Shown here: positions 26,944 through 38,610 of the stretch, piece after piece
Layout: every line of letters starts with the position of its first letter
Numbering within the stretch: the first letter of the stretch is position 1
DNA from: Variovorax sp. PAMC28562
GTDB taxonomy: Bacteria; Pseudomonadota; Gammaproteobacteria; Burkholderiales; Burkholderiaceae_C
Direction: 5' to 3'
Assembly (NCBI RefSeq): GCF_014303735.1
Contig: NZ_CP060296.1
Coordinates: 1,747,501 to 1,811,500 of the forward strand
DNA: 64,000 nucleotides
The notes under the pieces: model-generated
Seen by the model: only the letters and a program-made list of their open reading frames with translations
What the model was told of the DNA's origin: nothing
The model's database searches: none
Position numbers and translations under genes: made by a program

Positions 26944-27648
26944 CTACTGAACGTCGACGATCCGCCCGTGTTCGAGGTGGATCACGCGGTTGCACTCCTT
27001 GGCGATCAGCTCTGGCGAGTGCGAAGCCAGCACCAAGATGCCGGATTTGGCGACCACGTCCTTCATCCGCTGCTCCGCCTTCTCGGTGAACTCCGCATCA
27101 CCGACGGAAAGCCATTCGTCCATTAGCAAGATGTCTGCTTGAACACTGGTAGAAATCGAAAACGCCAGCCGCATCATCATGCCGGTGGAGTAGGTGCGCA
27201 CCGGCATGTTCACGTATTCGCCAAGTCCGCTGAACTCGCAAATGCCAGGCGTGAGGTCGTCCAGTTGCTTCTTGCTCATCCCCATGACCAGGCCGCGCAA
27301 CATGATGTTTTCCAAGCCAGTGGCGTCGGCCTCTATGCCGAGAGAGGGATCGATCAGGCTCGCGACAGTGCCTTCCCTGACGAATTCGCCTGACGACGGC
27401 TCATAGACGCCCGCCAATGCGCGTAACAGTGTCGATTTGCCCGCACCGTTGTGGCCGATCAGCCCCAACCGGTCGCCGCTTTTCAGTTCGAGGTTGATGT
27501 TGCTCAGCGCCTGGACCACGTTCACACCGGTCTCCTTGCCGAAGCGGCCGCCGGTAACCGATGAGGCCAGTGTCTTCTTCAACGATGCGGAGCCAGCTCC
27601 ATAAATTGGGAAGTTGACGGAGACATTTTTAAGCGAAATGGAAGCCAT
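26944..27648 (-). CDS. wzt: Polysaccharide ABC exporter, ATP-binding protein without C-terminal glycan-binding domain
   Basis: The 234-residue ATPase has GLIGHNGAGKSTLLRALAG (Walker A), the signature region RTYSTGMMMRLAFS, ADILLMDEWLSVGD (Walker B) and the switch His in VLASHS. The sequence matches the Wzt/KpsT/TagH group that powers export of lipid-linked polysaccharide. Wzt proteins that terminate chains through recognition of a capped end carry another 150–200 residues; this one stops right after the ATPase, so it is the short type. It pairs with the permease gene 6 bases upstream in transcription. Confidence 0.9.
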   Translation of the reverse strand: MASISLKNVSVNFPIYGAGSASLKKTLASSVTGGRFGKETGVNVVQALSNINLELKSGDRLGLIGHNGAGKSTLLRALAGVYEPSSGEFVREGTVASLIDPSLGIEADATGLENIMLRGLVMGMSKKQLDDLTPGICEFSGLGEYVNMPVRTYSTGMMMRLAFSISTSVQADILLMDEWLSVGDAEFTEKAEQRMKDVVAKSGILVLASHSPELIAKECNRVIHLEHGRIVDVQ

Positions 27649-27654
27649 GAATTC

Positions 27655-28458
27655 TTAAAGCCAGTAAACAACGCGGCGACGGTATTTCGAGAACAGCATG
27701 GCCGATGCAGTGACGCTCAAGAATGTCCATCCCAGAATGCCCCACCAGTTATGCGCTTCGGCCACGTTGCCCATCAATGGCGCACGCAGCAGCTCGAGAA
27801 TCTGCGCGAACGGGTTGTAGAGAACGTATTTCGCGCGTCCCGGCAAGCTTTCTGGCAGCCAGAACACCGGCGTCAAAAACATCAACATCTGCATTACGCT
27901 GGTCACGATTTGCGTCACATCGCGAAAGCGCGTGCAGACCAGTCCAAGCGCCAGGCCCAACGCCTGCCCGTTGATCAGGAGAAGTAAAAGCGCAGGGATG
28001 ACCAGCAGTGCCGACCACGACAAGGAAATGCCTGCCCAGATCGCCACGGGGATGTAAAGCACGATCTGATGCGCAAACTGAATGAGGTTGCGCGCCATGC
28101 TCCGCCATACAAAAAGGCTGATCGGAAAGTACCCCTGTTTCAGGTAGTTGGCCGAGCCGATGAAGGTGTTGCAGGAATCGGTCACCATGCTGGAAAAGAA
28201 TCCCCAGAAGATCAGGCCCAAGGCCAAGTGCGGAAAAAACTTGGAGAGTTCAGTGCCGAACAGCGAGCTGTAGAGCGGCCCCATGCCGCCGATCATGACG
28301 CCCATGCTCAGCGTAAGCCAGATCGGCCCGAGCATCGAGCGTCGGTAGCGTAAGACGATGTCGAACCAGGCCAGGGTCCACCAGATGTCGGTGCGGCGGG
28401 TGCCTTCCCACCAATCCGTCCACGCGCTGCGATGCAGGTTTGAATGTGCTTGGCTCAT
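27655..28458 (-). CDS. wzm: Polysaccharide ABC exporter permease
   Basis: A 267-residue ABC-2-type permease with about six membrane spans. RTDIWWTLAWFDIVLRYRRS precedes the first span, and LGPIWLTLSMGVMIGGMGPLY and the C-terminal YNPFAQILELLRAP region are characteristic of Wzm/KpsM. It forms the inner-membrane channel for undecaprenyl-linked polysaccharide with Wzt. The ATG at 28458 overlaps the manC stop (ATGA) and drops an Arg-rich leader that belongs to manC sequence. It is co-transcribed with manC and wzt. Confidence 0.9.
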   Translation of the reverse strand: MSQAHSNLHRSAWTDWWEGTRRTDIWWTLAWFDIVLRYRRSMLGPIWLTLSMGVMIGGMGPLYSSLFGTELSKFFPHLALGLIFWGFFSSMVTDSCNTFIGSANYLKQGYFPISLFVWRSMARNLIQFAHQIVLYIPVAIWAGISLSWSALLVIPALLLLLINGQALGLALGLVCTRFRDVTQIVTSVMQMLMFLTPVFWLPESLPGRAKYVLYNPFAQILELLRAPLMGNVAEAHNWWGILGWTFLSVTASAMLFSKYRRRVVYWL

Positions 28459-29873
28459 GCGCGCCCGTAGGTGTCTGCCAGGCGAACGATGTCGTCTTCG
28501 CCGAGGTAGCCGCCGCATTGCACTTCGATGAGCACGAGTTCGTCCTTGCCGATGTTCGTCAATCGATGTTTCTCTTTGAGAGGGATGTAGCGGTACTGGC
28601 CGGGCAGTGTTTCATGCTCGACATCGCCCACCTGGACGATCGCTTTGCCTTGCACCACGACCCAGTGCTCGGCGCGCTGATGGTGGTATTGCAGGGAGAG
28701 CGATTCGCCAGGCTTGACCGTGATGCGCTTGACCTTGTAGCCGTCTTCTTCTTTCAGCGAGGCATAGGTGCCCCAAGGGCGATGCACGACGGCCGGCAGA
28801 TTGACGGTCTCGTGCTTGCGCGACTTGAGCGCATCGACAACTTGCTTCACCTTCTGCGCGCTGTCTTTATGGGTGATCAGCAGCGCATCGGGCGTGTCGA
28901 CGATGACCAGATCGCGAACGCCGAGCACTGCCACCATCTTCGGCCCATGGCTGTCGATCTGCACGTGCGTGTTGGTGGTGTCGATGGCGATCGCGTCGAA
29001 AGGAATCGTATTGCCGCTGGCATCGGCGGTGTGCGACCTGGCAACCGACGGCCAGGTGCCGACGTCGCTCCAACTGAACTTGGCGGGCACCACATGCACG
29101 TTGTCGGCGCGCTCCATGACGGCGTAGTCGATGCTGATGTCGGGCTGTAAGCCGAAGGCATGCAGATCGAACTGCACAGCGTTGCCTGCCGCGGTCGAGG
29201 TGTCGAGCGCATTGCGCGCTGCAGCCAAAAGCGCGGGGGCGTACTTTTCAAAGGCCGCCACGATAGCGTCTGCCGTAAAGCAGAACATGCCGCTGTTCCA
29301 GTAATAACGGCCGGTCGCCAAGTAGTCCTGGGCGGTCGGAAGGTCGGGCTTTTCGACGAAGCGCTTGGCCATCTGGCTGTCGCGCGATACCTTGTCGACC
29401 TCGATGTAGCCGAAGCCGGTGTCGGGCGTCGTCGGGCTTACGCCAAAGACGACCAGCGCACCCTTTTCAGCAAGGCGAAAGGCCTCGCTCGCGCTGGCGA
29501 CGAAGGCATCGACGTCGGGCACCAGGTGGTCGGCCGACAGCACCAGCATGACGGTGTCGCCACTGAACTTCTTGATGCACTGCAATGCCGCGAGCGCGAT
29601 GGCCGGGGCCGTGTTGCGGCCCTTGGGCTCGAGCAGCAGGGTGGCCGACGGTGGGTCTGACATCTGGCCGAGCACGTCTTTGGTGAGGAACAAATGGTCT
29701 TTGTTGGTCACGATGAGCAAATCGCCCGTGCCGCAGGCCTGGCCGCGTTCGATGGCTTGCTGCAGCAAAGTCGAGCCGCCGAGCTTCATGAAAGGCTTGG
29801 GAAAGGCCTGGCGGGACAGCGGCCAAAGCCTGGATCCGGCGCCGCCAGAGAGCACCACTGAAAGCAGTCGCAT
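28455..29873 (-). CDS. manC: Mannose-1-phosphate guanylyltransferase / mannose-6-phosphate isomerase
   Basis: The 472-residue protein has both domains of type II phosphomannose isomerase/GMP enzymes. The N-terminal nucleotidyltransferase has VVLSGGAGSRLWPLSR, FPKPFMKLGG and a FVEKPD motif. The C-terminal cupin has RPWGTYASLKEEDGYKVKRI, the metal-binding LQYHHQRAEHWVVV and NIGKDELVLIEVQ. It supplies GDP-mannose to Gmd. AGAGGAAC lies upstream of the ATG. It is the first gene of the manC–wzm–wzt operon, divergent from the O-acylase. Confidence 0.95.
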   Translation of the reverse strand: MRLLSVVLSGGAGSRLWPLSRQAFPKPFMKLGGSTLLQQAIERGQACGTGDLLIVTNKDHLFLTKDVLGQMSDPPSATLLLEPKGRNTAPAIALAALQCIKKFSGDTVMLVLSADHLVPDVDAFVASASEAFRLAEKGALVVFGVSPTTPDTGFGYIEVDKVSRDSQMAKRFVEKPDLPTAQDYLATGRYYWNSGMFCFTADAIVAAFEKYAPALLAAARNALDTSTAAGNAVQFDLHAFGLQPDISIDYAVMERADNVHVVPAKFSWSDVGTWPSVARSHTADASGNTIPFDAIAIDTTNTHVQIDSHGPKMVAVLGVRDLVIVDTPDALLITHKDSAQKVKQVVDALKSRKHETVNLPAVVHRPWGTYASLKEEDGYKVKRITVKPGESLSLQYHHQRAEHWVVVQGKAIVQVGDVEHETLPGQYRYIPLKEKHRLTNIGKDELVLIEVQCGGYLGEDDIVRLADTYGRA

Positions 29874-30004
29874 GTTGTTCCTCTGATTTGTTAGGGTGAA
29901 GTTTACCGGGCGCTCGAGCTGCGGCCGCCTCCAGCGGCGGCGCAGAGCCGCTGAACCAGATCCAACGTTGCGAAGATAATCATGCGCCCGTCGACGCGTT
30001 CAGC

Positions 30005-32026
30005 ATGCCGCCACAACAACAAGAGCTCCCTCACCTCGCCCATCCCAAGTACCGCCCCGACATCGACGGCTTGCGTGCGGTGGCGGTGTTGGCGGTGGTC
30101 GTGTATCACGCCTTTCCGAAGGCGGTGCGCGGTGGCTTTATCGGCGTCGACATCTTCTTCGTTATTTCAGGCTACCTGATTTCGACGATCATTTTCGGAA
30201 GCCTCGCCGGCAGCGGATTCAGCTACGGCGAGTTCTACGCGCGGCGCATCCGGCGCATCTTGCCTGCCTTGCTGCCTGTCATGGCGGCCACCTGCGTGGT
30301 CGGGTGGTACGTGCTGCTGTCGGATGAATTTCGGGAACTGGGCAAGCATTTGCTGGCCAGTGCCGGCTTCGTGTCGAACCTGGCTTTGTGGAACGAGGCG
30401 GGCTACTTCGATACCGCCGCGGAAAGCAAGCCGCTGCTGCATTTGTGGTCACTCGCGGTCGAAGAGCAGTTCTATATTTTCTGGCCGCTGTTTCTTGGGT
30501 TGGTCTGGCGCGCACGCGCCACTTTGGGTCGGAACAAGCTGACGTGGTGGATCGGCATCGCGGCCGGGCTGTCTTTCGTCCTGAATGTCGCGACCATTCA
30601 TCGTCACCCCGAGGCGGTCTTCTATTCGCCGCTCTCGCGAATCTGGGAGCTGGCCGCTGGCGCCTTGCTCGCCCATTCGGCACTGCGTCGTACCACGCCG
30701 CGCGGCGCTATCAATTCCGAAGTGCGTGTGCTCGCGGGCTTGGTACTTATTGGCCTGGGCCTGTACTTCATCCAGAAAGAAAAGACCTTCCCGGGCTGGT
30801 GGGCCATCTTGCCGGCGCTGGGCGCGTGCCTCTGTATTTCGGCGGGGCCGCTTACCTGGCTCGGTCGCAACCTGCTCGGCTCGCGTGTCTTCGTCTGGTT
30901 TGGGCTGATCAGCTACCCGCTGTATCTGTGGCACTGGCCGTTGCTGGCATATGCGCGCATCGTCGAGAACGGCATGCCGACAGCGGGGATCCGCGGCGGC
31001 GCAGTGGTGGCCGCGATCGTGCTGGCGTGGCTGACCTATCGTTTTCTTGAACGGCCGATCCGCAAGAGCAACGACCCGGCAACCGTCCGCTGGTTGCTGA
31101 TCGGCATGGTCACGTTGGCCGTCGTCGGCGCGGCCATTTTTGCGCGGCTCATCCCCGCCCGGAACAGCGATCCAACGTTGCAGGCGATCGCCTCGGCGAG
31201 CACCGATTGGGGCTATCCCGACACCATGCAACTGGTCAAGCGCGGCGGCGAAGAGATCTACAAGATCGGAGCCGGCAGCAAGCGCGTGCTGCTACTGGGC
31301 GACAGCCATATCGAGCAATACGGCCCGCGCGCCCTTGAGTTGGCGCGCACAGCGCCGGAGCAACTCGGCACGCTGTACTTTGCGACCCGCGGTGCCTGCC
31401 CAGCCATCCCGCACCTGTCCGAAGACCGTGATCCCGGTTGTGCCGAGCGCCGCGAGCACATGGAGAAGTTTGCCCGCAGTGCCGACGTCGACTCGGTCGT
31501 CATCGGCGGTTGCTGGGCCTGTTACTTCGATGTGGGCGAAGCGCCGCCATCGGCAAACGCACCAGCGCCCGACCACTACTACTTTCGCGAAGGCACGACG
31601 CGGCACATGCTGCGCGGCGGCGATGGCGTCGAGCGTTCGTTCAACTCACTGGAGCTCTTCCTGAAATCGCTGAAGTCCGCGGGCAAAAAGGTCTACCTGG
31701 TGTTGAACATTCCGGTAGGCGATGGCTTCGAACCCAAGTCGATGATCAGCGGAAGCCGCCTCGGCACGCTGACCGCGCCTCGGGTCGACCCGCGGGTCAT
31801 GCTGACGGCTTCGCAGAAGCGCATTCATGACCGGCTGCAGCAAATCGCGGTCTCGAGCGGTGCCATCGTCATCGATCCGATGGCGACGCTCTGCAATGCC
31901 GATGGACAGTGTCTTCGCACCGATGCGGATGGCATTCCCATCTACAAAGACGCCACACATTTGCGCGCGGCGTATGTCAGGCGCTTTGCCTCTTTTGTCG
32001 ACCCGGCGATCACCCAGTCGAAGTAA
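30005..32026 (+). CDS. Acyltransferase-3 with C-terminal SGNH domain (surface-glycan O-acylase)
   Basis: The 673-residue protein begins with YRPDIDGLRAVAVLAVVVYH, then VDIFFVISGYLIS, RRIRRILPALLPV and WSLAVEEQFYIFWP, the acyltransferase-3 core of about ten membrane spans. After residue 400 a periplasmic SGNH hydrolase-like domain follows, with VLLLGDSHIEQYGP (block I Ser) and the late DATHLR containing the Asp/His pair. OafA-type enzymes with this layout O-acetylate O-antigen sugars in the periplasm. It begins a rightward run with two GT2 genes, so its substrate is probably the same polymer. Confidence 0.92.
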   Translation: MPPQQQELPHLAHPKYRPDIDGLRAVAVLAVVVYHAFPKAVRGGFIGVDIFFVISGYLISTIIFGSLAGSGFSYGEFYARRIRRILPALLPVMAATCVVGWYVLLSDEFRELGKHLLASAGFVSNLALWNEAGYFDTAAESKPLLHLWSLAVEEQFYIFWPLFLGLVWRARATLGRNKLTWWIGIAAGLSFVLNVATIHRHPEAVFYSPLSRIWELAAGALLAHSALRRTTPRGAINSEVRVLAGLVLIGLGLYFIQKEKTFPGWWAILPALGACLCISAGPLTWLGRNLLGSRVFVWFGLISYPLYLWHWPLLAYARIVENGMPTAGIRGGAVVAAIVLAWLTYRFLERPIRKSNDPATVRWLLIGMVTLAVVGAAIFARLIPARNSDPTLQAIASASTDWGYPDTMQLVKRGGEEIYKIGAGSKRVLLLGDSHIEQYGPRALELARTAPEQLGTLYFATRGACPAIPHLSEDRDPGCAERREHMEKFARSADVDSVVIGGCWACYFDVGEAPPSANAPAPDHYYFREGTTRHMLRGGDGVERSFNSLELFLKSLKSAGKKVYLVLNIPVGDGFEPKSMISGSRLGTLTAPRVDPRVMLTASQKRIHDRLQQIAVSSGAIVIDPMATLCNADGQCLRTDADGIPIYKDATHLRAAYVRRFASFVDPAITQSK

Positions 32027-32029
32027 GCC

Positions 32030-33895
32030 ATGAATTTGATTGCTCGACTGACCCACCTGGTTCGACTCGGGGTGCAGCACGGCCCGCGCATGGCGAGCAA
32101 GCTGCCGCAGGCTTGGCGCGTCTACCGCAAGGCGGGCTGGCAGGGCATGGTGTGGGAACTGCGGCGCCGAGTGCGCAAGACCAACGACTACGCGAACTGG
32201 GTCGCGACCTACGACACCCTGACAGCCGAGACTCGCACGGCCATCACGCAGCGTGTTGCGGCAATGCAAGCGCCACCGCTGATCTCGATAGTGATGCCGA
32301 CCTACAACCCGAACCCGGTACACCTGCGTGCCGCGATCGAGTCGGTGCGAGCGCAGCTCTATCCGCATTGGGAGCTGTGCATCGCGGACGATGCATCCAC
32401 GGCGGCGGAAGTCCGGTCGATCCTGGAGTTCTACCGTGACTCGGACCCGCGCATCAAGGTGGTGTTTCGTCCGAAGAACGGTCACATTTCTTTTGCATCC
32501 AATAGCGCCCTCGAACTCGTGACCGGCCCCTGGATCGCGTTGATGGACCATGACGATCTTCTGCCGGAGCACGCGCTGTTTTGGATGGTCGACTGCATCG
32601 CGAAGCATCCCGATGCGCGACTCATCTATTCCGACGAAGACAAGATCGACGAGAGCGGGCAGCGATCCGACCCCTACTTTAAGCCTGACTGGAACATCGA
32701 CCTGTTTCGCTCGCAAAACATGTTCAGCCACCTCGGCGTTCTGTCGACCGAGCTGGTTCGTTCGGTTGGAGGGTTTCGCGTCGGTCTGGAGGGCTCGCAA
32801 GACTGGGACTTGGTGATGCGCTGCATGGAGCACGTCGATGCCTGGCAGGTCCAGCACGTGCCGCGCGTGCTTTACCACTGGCGCGTGCACGCGGAGAGCA
32901 CCGCGCGCTCGATGAACGCCAAGCCTTACGCGGCTATCGCAGGCGAGCGGGCACTGAACGAGCACTACCAACGCATCGGCGTCAAAGCCGTTGCCGAGTA
33001 CCAGCAGTTCGGCTATCGCACGCGGTACGTGTTGCCGGATGAGCTGCCTCTCGTGTCCATCATCATCCCCACGCGCAACGGGCTCGACCTGATGCGCCAA
33101 TGCATACAGTCGATAGACAAGAAGACGACGTACGGCCGCTACGAAATCATCATCGTGGACAACGGGTCGGACGACCCGGCCGCGCTTGCGTATTTCGCGA
33201 AGCTGGCCGAACGAGCGAATGTGCGGGTGCTGCGCGACGAGCGGCCTTTCAACTATTCGGCGTTGAACAACGCGGCGGTCGCTGCCGCGCGGGGTGACGT
33301 CATTGCGCTGGTCAACAACGACATTGAAGTGATGTCTCCTGACTGGCTCTTGGAGATGGTGGGCATTGCCTTGCAACCGGGCGTGGGCGCGATCGGTGCG
33401 CGGCTCTGGTATCCGGACATGACGCTGCAGCATGGCGGTGTCGTTCTGGGTCTCGGCCTGGGCATGGCTTCACATGCACACAAGGGGCTGCCGCGCGGCT
33501 TGAACGGCTATGCGGGTCGTGCTGCGCTGACGCAGTCTTTCTCCGCCGTCACTGCCGCTTGCATGGTCGTGCGCAAGTCCACCTATGAACAGGTCGGTGG
33601 ACTCGACGAAGTCAACTTGGCGGTCGCTTTCAACGACATCGACTTCTGTCTGCGGCTGCGCGAAGCGGGCTATCGAAATGTGTGGACGCCGTATGCGGAG
33701 TTGATGCATCACGAATCTGCCACGCGCGGCGACGACATGGCGCCCGACAAGCGAAAGCGTTTCGAGCGCGAGATCGCGTACATGAAGAGCCGCTGGGCCG
33801 ATGTGATCGCGAACGACCCGGCTTACAGCCCGAACCTGACGCTCGACGCTGAAGACTTCAGCTACGCATGGCCGCCGCGAGTCGAGCGGATATGA
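32030..33895 (+). CDS. Dual-domain family 2 glycosyltransferase
   Basis: The 621-residue protein has an N-terminal helical segment (residues 1–75, RKAGWQGMVWELRRR) and two GT2 domains. The first, about residues 83–300, has SIVMPTYNPNPVHLRAAI, IADDASTAAEV and LMDHDDLLPEHAL. The second, about residues 340–570, has SIIIPTRNGLDLMRQCI, IVDNGSDDPAAL and LVNNDIEVMSPDW, followed by FNDIDFCLRLREAGY. This arrangement is common in rhamnan-type polymerising or repeat-building transferases. It overlaps the following GT2 gene by ATGA. The donor is probably dTDP-rhamnose or GDP-mannose-derived, which is an inference. Confidence 0.88.
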   Translation: MNLIARLTHLVRLGVQHGPRMASKLPQAWRVYRKAGWQGMVWELRRRVRKTNDYANWVATYDTLTAETRTAITQRVAAMQAPPLISIVMPTYNPNPVHLRAAIESVRAQLYPHWELCIADDASTAAEVRSILEFYRDSDPRIKVVFRPKNGHISFASNSALELVTGPWIALMDHDDLLPEHALFWMVDCIAKHPDARLIYSDEDKIDESGQRSDPYFKPDWNIDLFRSQNMFSHLGVLSTELVRSVGGFRVGLEGSQDWDLVMRCMEHVDAWQVQHVPRVLYHWRVHAESTARSMNAKPYAAIAGERALNEHYQRIGVKAVAEYQQFGYRTRYVLPDELPLVSIIIPTRNGLDLMRQCIQSIDKKTTYGRYEIIIVDNGSDDPAALAYFAKLAERANVRVLRDERPFNYSALNNAAVAAARGDVIALVNNDIEVMSPDWLLEMVGIALQPGVGAIGARLWYPDMTLQHGGVVLGLGLGMASHAHKGLPRGLNGYAGRAALTQSFSAVTAACMVVRKSTYEQVGGLDEVNLAVAFNDIDFCLRLREAGYRNVWTPYAELMHHESATRGDDMAPDKRKRFEREIAYMKSRWADVIANDPAYSPNLTLDAEDFSYAWPPRVERI

Positions 33896-34890
33896 CGCAG
33901 AGCGCTGCAGACTTGGACGTCTCAGTCGCGCTCTGCACACGCAACGGCGCGCGCTATGTCGCAGCGCAGGTCGAAAGCATCTGCGCTCAGGATCTGATGC
34001 CGCGTGAGATCGTTGTCTCCGACGACGCATCGACTGACAACACCGTCGCGCTCGTGCAGGAGACGATCACACGCTGCGGCATGGCCGACACCATCCACCT
34101 CACGGTGCTCCGCAACGACCCGCCGCTCGGTGTGACGCGCAACTTCGAGCAAGCGATCGAGGCCACGCGTTGCCCGTTGATCGCACTGTGCGATCAGGAC
34201 GATGTCTGGCATGCCGGCCGACTGGCGCGCATGGTCTCGCCATTTCGCCAACGCGCCGATTTGCTGCTGCTGCATTCGGATGCCTGCCTCGTCGACGACG
34301 CCCTCGCGCCTCTAGGTTCAACCTTGTTCCACGCACTCGAAGTCAAGCCGTCCGAGCTCGCCGCCATCCAGGCCGGTGCGGCCTTCGAAATCTTCTTGCG
34401 TCGCAATCTGGTGACGGGAGCGACAACGGTGTTCCGACGGTCGCTGCTCGGCGCAGCGCTGCCATTCCCCGCCGAATGGGTGCACGACGAATGGCTGGCA
34501 GCCATCGCATCGGCAACGGGTCGGATGGACGTTTTGGTCGAGCCGCTGATCGACTATCGCCAGCACGCATCCAACCAGATCGGCGTACGCAAACCGACGC
34601 TGGCGGACAAGATCGCGAAGGCGGTCGCGCCGCGTGGTGACAAGCATCGAAAGCGTTTGGGCAGGGCGGAAGCGTTGTTGCAGCGTTTGACGTTGCTTGG
34701 TGTCGTCGTGCCCGACGCGCATCTTCAGGCGCAACTCGGCAAGGTGGCGCACCAGCGCTTCAGAACCGACCTGCCGGCCAACCGCCTTGCGCGCATCCCA
34801 TCGGTGCTTGCCGAAGCCTTGCGCGGCCGCTACGAGCGTTTCGACCGCGGCCTGCAATCCGTCGCACAGGACTTGCTGGAACGCGGCTGA
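33892..34890 (+). CDS. Family 2 glycosyltransferase
   Basis: A 332-residue GT2 protein. SVALCTRNGARYVAAQVESI lies near residue 11, IVVSDDASTDNTVALV near residue 42, and LCDQDDVWH holds the metal site near residue 98. The C-terminal third ends in basic amphipathic helices. The sequence group resembles rhamnosyl/galactosyltransferases of O-antigen clusters. The ATG at 33892 lies within the stop of the preceding gene (ATGA); the upstream in-frame ATG at 33868 would overlap it further and is less likely. It is the last gene of this rightward run and converges on the next GT2 gene. Confidence 0.85.
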   Translation: MTQSAADLDVSVALCTRNGARYVAAQVESICAQDLMPREIVVSDDASTDNTVALVQETITRCGMADTIHLTVLRNDPPLGVTRNFEQAIEATRCPLIALCDQDDVWHAGRLARMVSPFRQRADLLLLHSDACLVDDALAPLGSTLFHALEVKPSELAAIQAGAAFEIFLRRNLVTGATTVFRRSLLGAALPFPAEWVHDEWLAAIASATGRMDVLVEPLIDYRQHASNQIGVRKPTLADKIAKAVAPRGDKHRKRLGRAEALLQRLTLLGVVVPDAHLQAQLGKVAHQRFRTDLPANRLARIPSVLAEALRGRYERFDRGLQSVAQDLLERG

Positions 34891-34906
34891 ACCATGAGAT
34901 AGGCGA

Positions 34907-35662
34907 TCAGGCCTTCTTATCTTCGAGCTGTCGATAGCGCCAGAACGTCGCCGAAGCCCACACCTTCAGCAAGCTGGTCACATGCCAGTACAGGTGCTTC
35001 GCCTTGGCATGGCTCGCCCGCTGCGCATCGTGACGTGCCACGAGGTCTTCGCCGACCTGAAGTTGCCATCCGGCCAGTTGAATGCGCGCGCAGATATCGA
35101 AGTCTTCCCCGTACATGAAGAACCGCTCGTCGAACCCGTCGATGGCCGCGTAGGCCTCGCCGCGAAACAGCATGAACAGACCAGGAATCCACGCCGGCAC
35201 CTGCGGCCGCACGTAGCCAGATTTGCGCCGCGTCAGAATTTCGCGCGGCGTGATGGTGGCTCGATGTTGTTCGGGCACCGATTTGCCGGGCTCGAGAATG
35301 CGCGGCGTCAAGAGCCCACTGGTCGGCGCGGCCTGGGCCAGCAACGGCGTGAGTACATCGCTGTCGAAACGGATGTCCGGGTTGAGCACCAGGAACCACG
35401 GCGTCGTACAGCGCGTGAACGCCTGGTTGTGGTTGGCGCCGAAGCCCATTGGCGTTCTGTTCTCGATCCGCTCGACCGGAAAGGCCCAGGTGCGGCCCGC
35501 CAGGATGTCGGGCTCGGGGACATTGATGGTGAGCACCACCTTGGCAACGACGGCGTTGCTGTAGCGCGCCAGCTGATCGAGCAGCGGTTCGATCAATGCC
35601 AGCTGGCCATGACTGACGATCGAAACGGTGATGGCTGGGGCGTGAGGAGGGGACATCGGCAT
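34907..35662 (-). CDS. Family 2 glycosyltransferase, WbbL-like rhamnosyltransferase
   Basis: A 251-residue protein with ITVSIVSHGQLALIEPLL at the N-terminus, FGANHNQAFTRC, and LVLNPDIRFD, the NPD form of the metal site common in WbbL-type rhamnosyltransferases. FFMYGEDFDICARIQLAGW follows, with the ED catalytic pair. The length matches short GT2 rhamnosyltransferases that add L-rhamnose to undecaprenyl-diphospho-GlcNAc. Its position next to the WecA-like gene, transcribed divergently, supports that order of reactions. Which exact acceptor it uses cannot be read from the sequence. Confidence 0.82.
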   Translation of the reverse strand: MPMSPPHAPAITVSIVSHGQLALIEPLLDQLARYSNAVVAKVVLTINVPEPDILAGRTWAFPVERIENRTPMGFGANHNQAFTRCTTPWFLVLNPDIRFDSDVLTPLLAQAAPTSGLLTPRILEPGKSVPEQHRATITPREILTRRKSGYVRPQVPAWIPGLFMLFRGEAYAAIDGFDERFFMYGEDFDICARIQLAGWQLQVGEDLVARHDAQRASHAKAKHLYWHVTSLLKVWASATFWRYRQLEDKKA

Positions 35663-35712
35663 GGTCTAATTTCGCTCGGGAATTCTAGGGTCCTCTCCCG
35701 GTGCACTCCTAG

Positions 35713-37809
<2,097 letters not shown>

Positions 37810-37932
37810 TCGGTGCGCCCTTACTTTTTGTGCAGCAATTCACGACGCGTGTTGGCCGGTTGGCACGCACTCACTAACGACATGTTGTGAGGTTGTGCGA
37901 GAATCATTTTCTTACATCTTTGCACACGCGCC

Positions 37933-38598
37933 ATGCCCCACGAAGAGATGACTGAAAGCGCTTCTGAATCTGCGGCCGAACTGATCGCTGCACCGGTCCT
38001 TCCCGCTGCCCCGGCCGTGCGCAAGCGACCGAAGCCCGGCGAGCGGCGCGTGCAAATCCTGCAGGCGCTCGGCGCCATGCTGGAGCAGCCCGGTGCCGAG
38101 CGCGTCACCACGGCGGCGCTGGCGGCGCGGCTCGATGTAAGCGAGGCGGCGCTGTACCGGCACTTCGCCAGCAAGGCGCAGATGTTCGAAGGCCTCATCG
38201 ACTTCATCGAGCAGAGCATCTTCACGCTGGTCAACCAGATCACCGAGCGTGACGCGCCGGGGCGGGAGCAGGCGGCACGCATCGTCTCGCTGCTCGTGCA
38301 GTTCGCGGAAAAAAATCCGGGCATGACGCGGGTCATGGTCGGCGATGCACTGGTCTACGAAAACGAGCGTTTGCAACAACGCATGAATCAGTTCTTCGAC
38401 AAGATTGAAGCCAGCCTGCGCCAGGCGCTGCGCGATGCGGCATCGGCCGAGGGCTCGGCCACACCGTCGGTCGATGCACAGGTGCGTGCCTCGGCGCTCA
38501 CGTCGTTCGCAGTCGGCCGGCTGCAGCGCTTCGCGCGCTCGGGCTTCCGGCGGCTGCCGTCGGAACACCTCGAGGCGACGGTCGCCTTGATGCTCTGA
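37933..38598 (+). CDS. slmA: Nucleoid occlusion factor, TetR family
   Basis: The 221-residue protein has an Ala/Pro-rich N-terminal tail of about 35 residues, then a TetR helix-turn-helix: RRVQILQALGAML, VTTAALAARLDVSEAALYRH and SKAQMFEGLIDFIE. The C-terminal half, with VMVGDALVYENERLQQRMNQFFDK and the GRLQRFARSGFRR end, is the SlmA signature. SlmA binds dispersed DNA sites and blocks FtsZ ring assembly over the nucleoid. It lies 123 bases after argB; that spacer probably carries its own promoter, although no clear boxes are seen. It is convergent with the Ldh-family gene. Confidence 0.94.
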   Translation: MPHEEMTESASESAAELIAAPVLPAAPAVRKRPKPGERRVQILQALGAMLEQPGAERVTTAALAARLDVSEAALYRHFASKAQMFEGLIDFIEQSIFTLVNQITERDAPGREQAARIVSLLVQFAEKNPGMTRVMVGDALVYENERLQQRMNQFFDKIEASLRQALRDAASAEGSATPSVDAQVRASALTSFAVGRLQRFARSGFRRLPSEHLEATVALML

Positions 38599-38610
38599 GC
38601 GGAAACCCTG

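Noticed and set aside
31646..33433. Long open frame on the minus strand (595 codons) across the acyltransferase and dual GT2 genes
   Set aside because: Both plus-strand genes have strong domain matches through this stretch, and the antisense frame shows no recognisable motif. Long antisense frames are common in GC-rich DNA.
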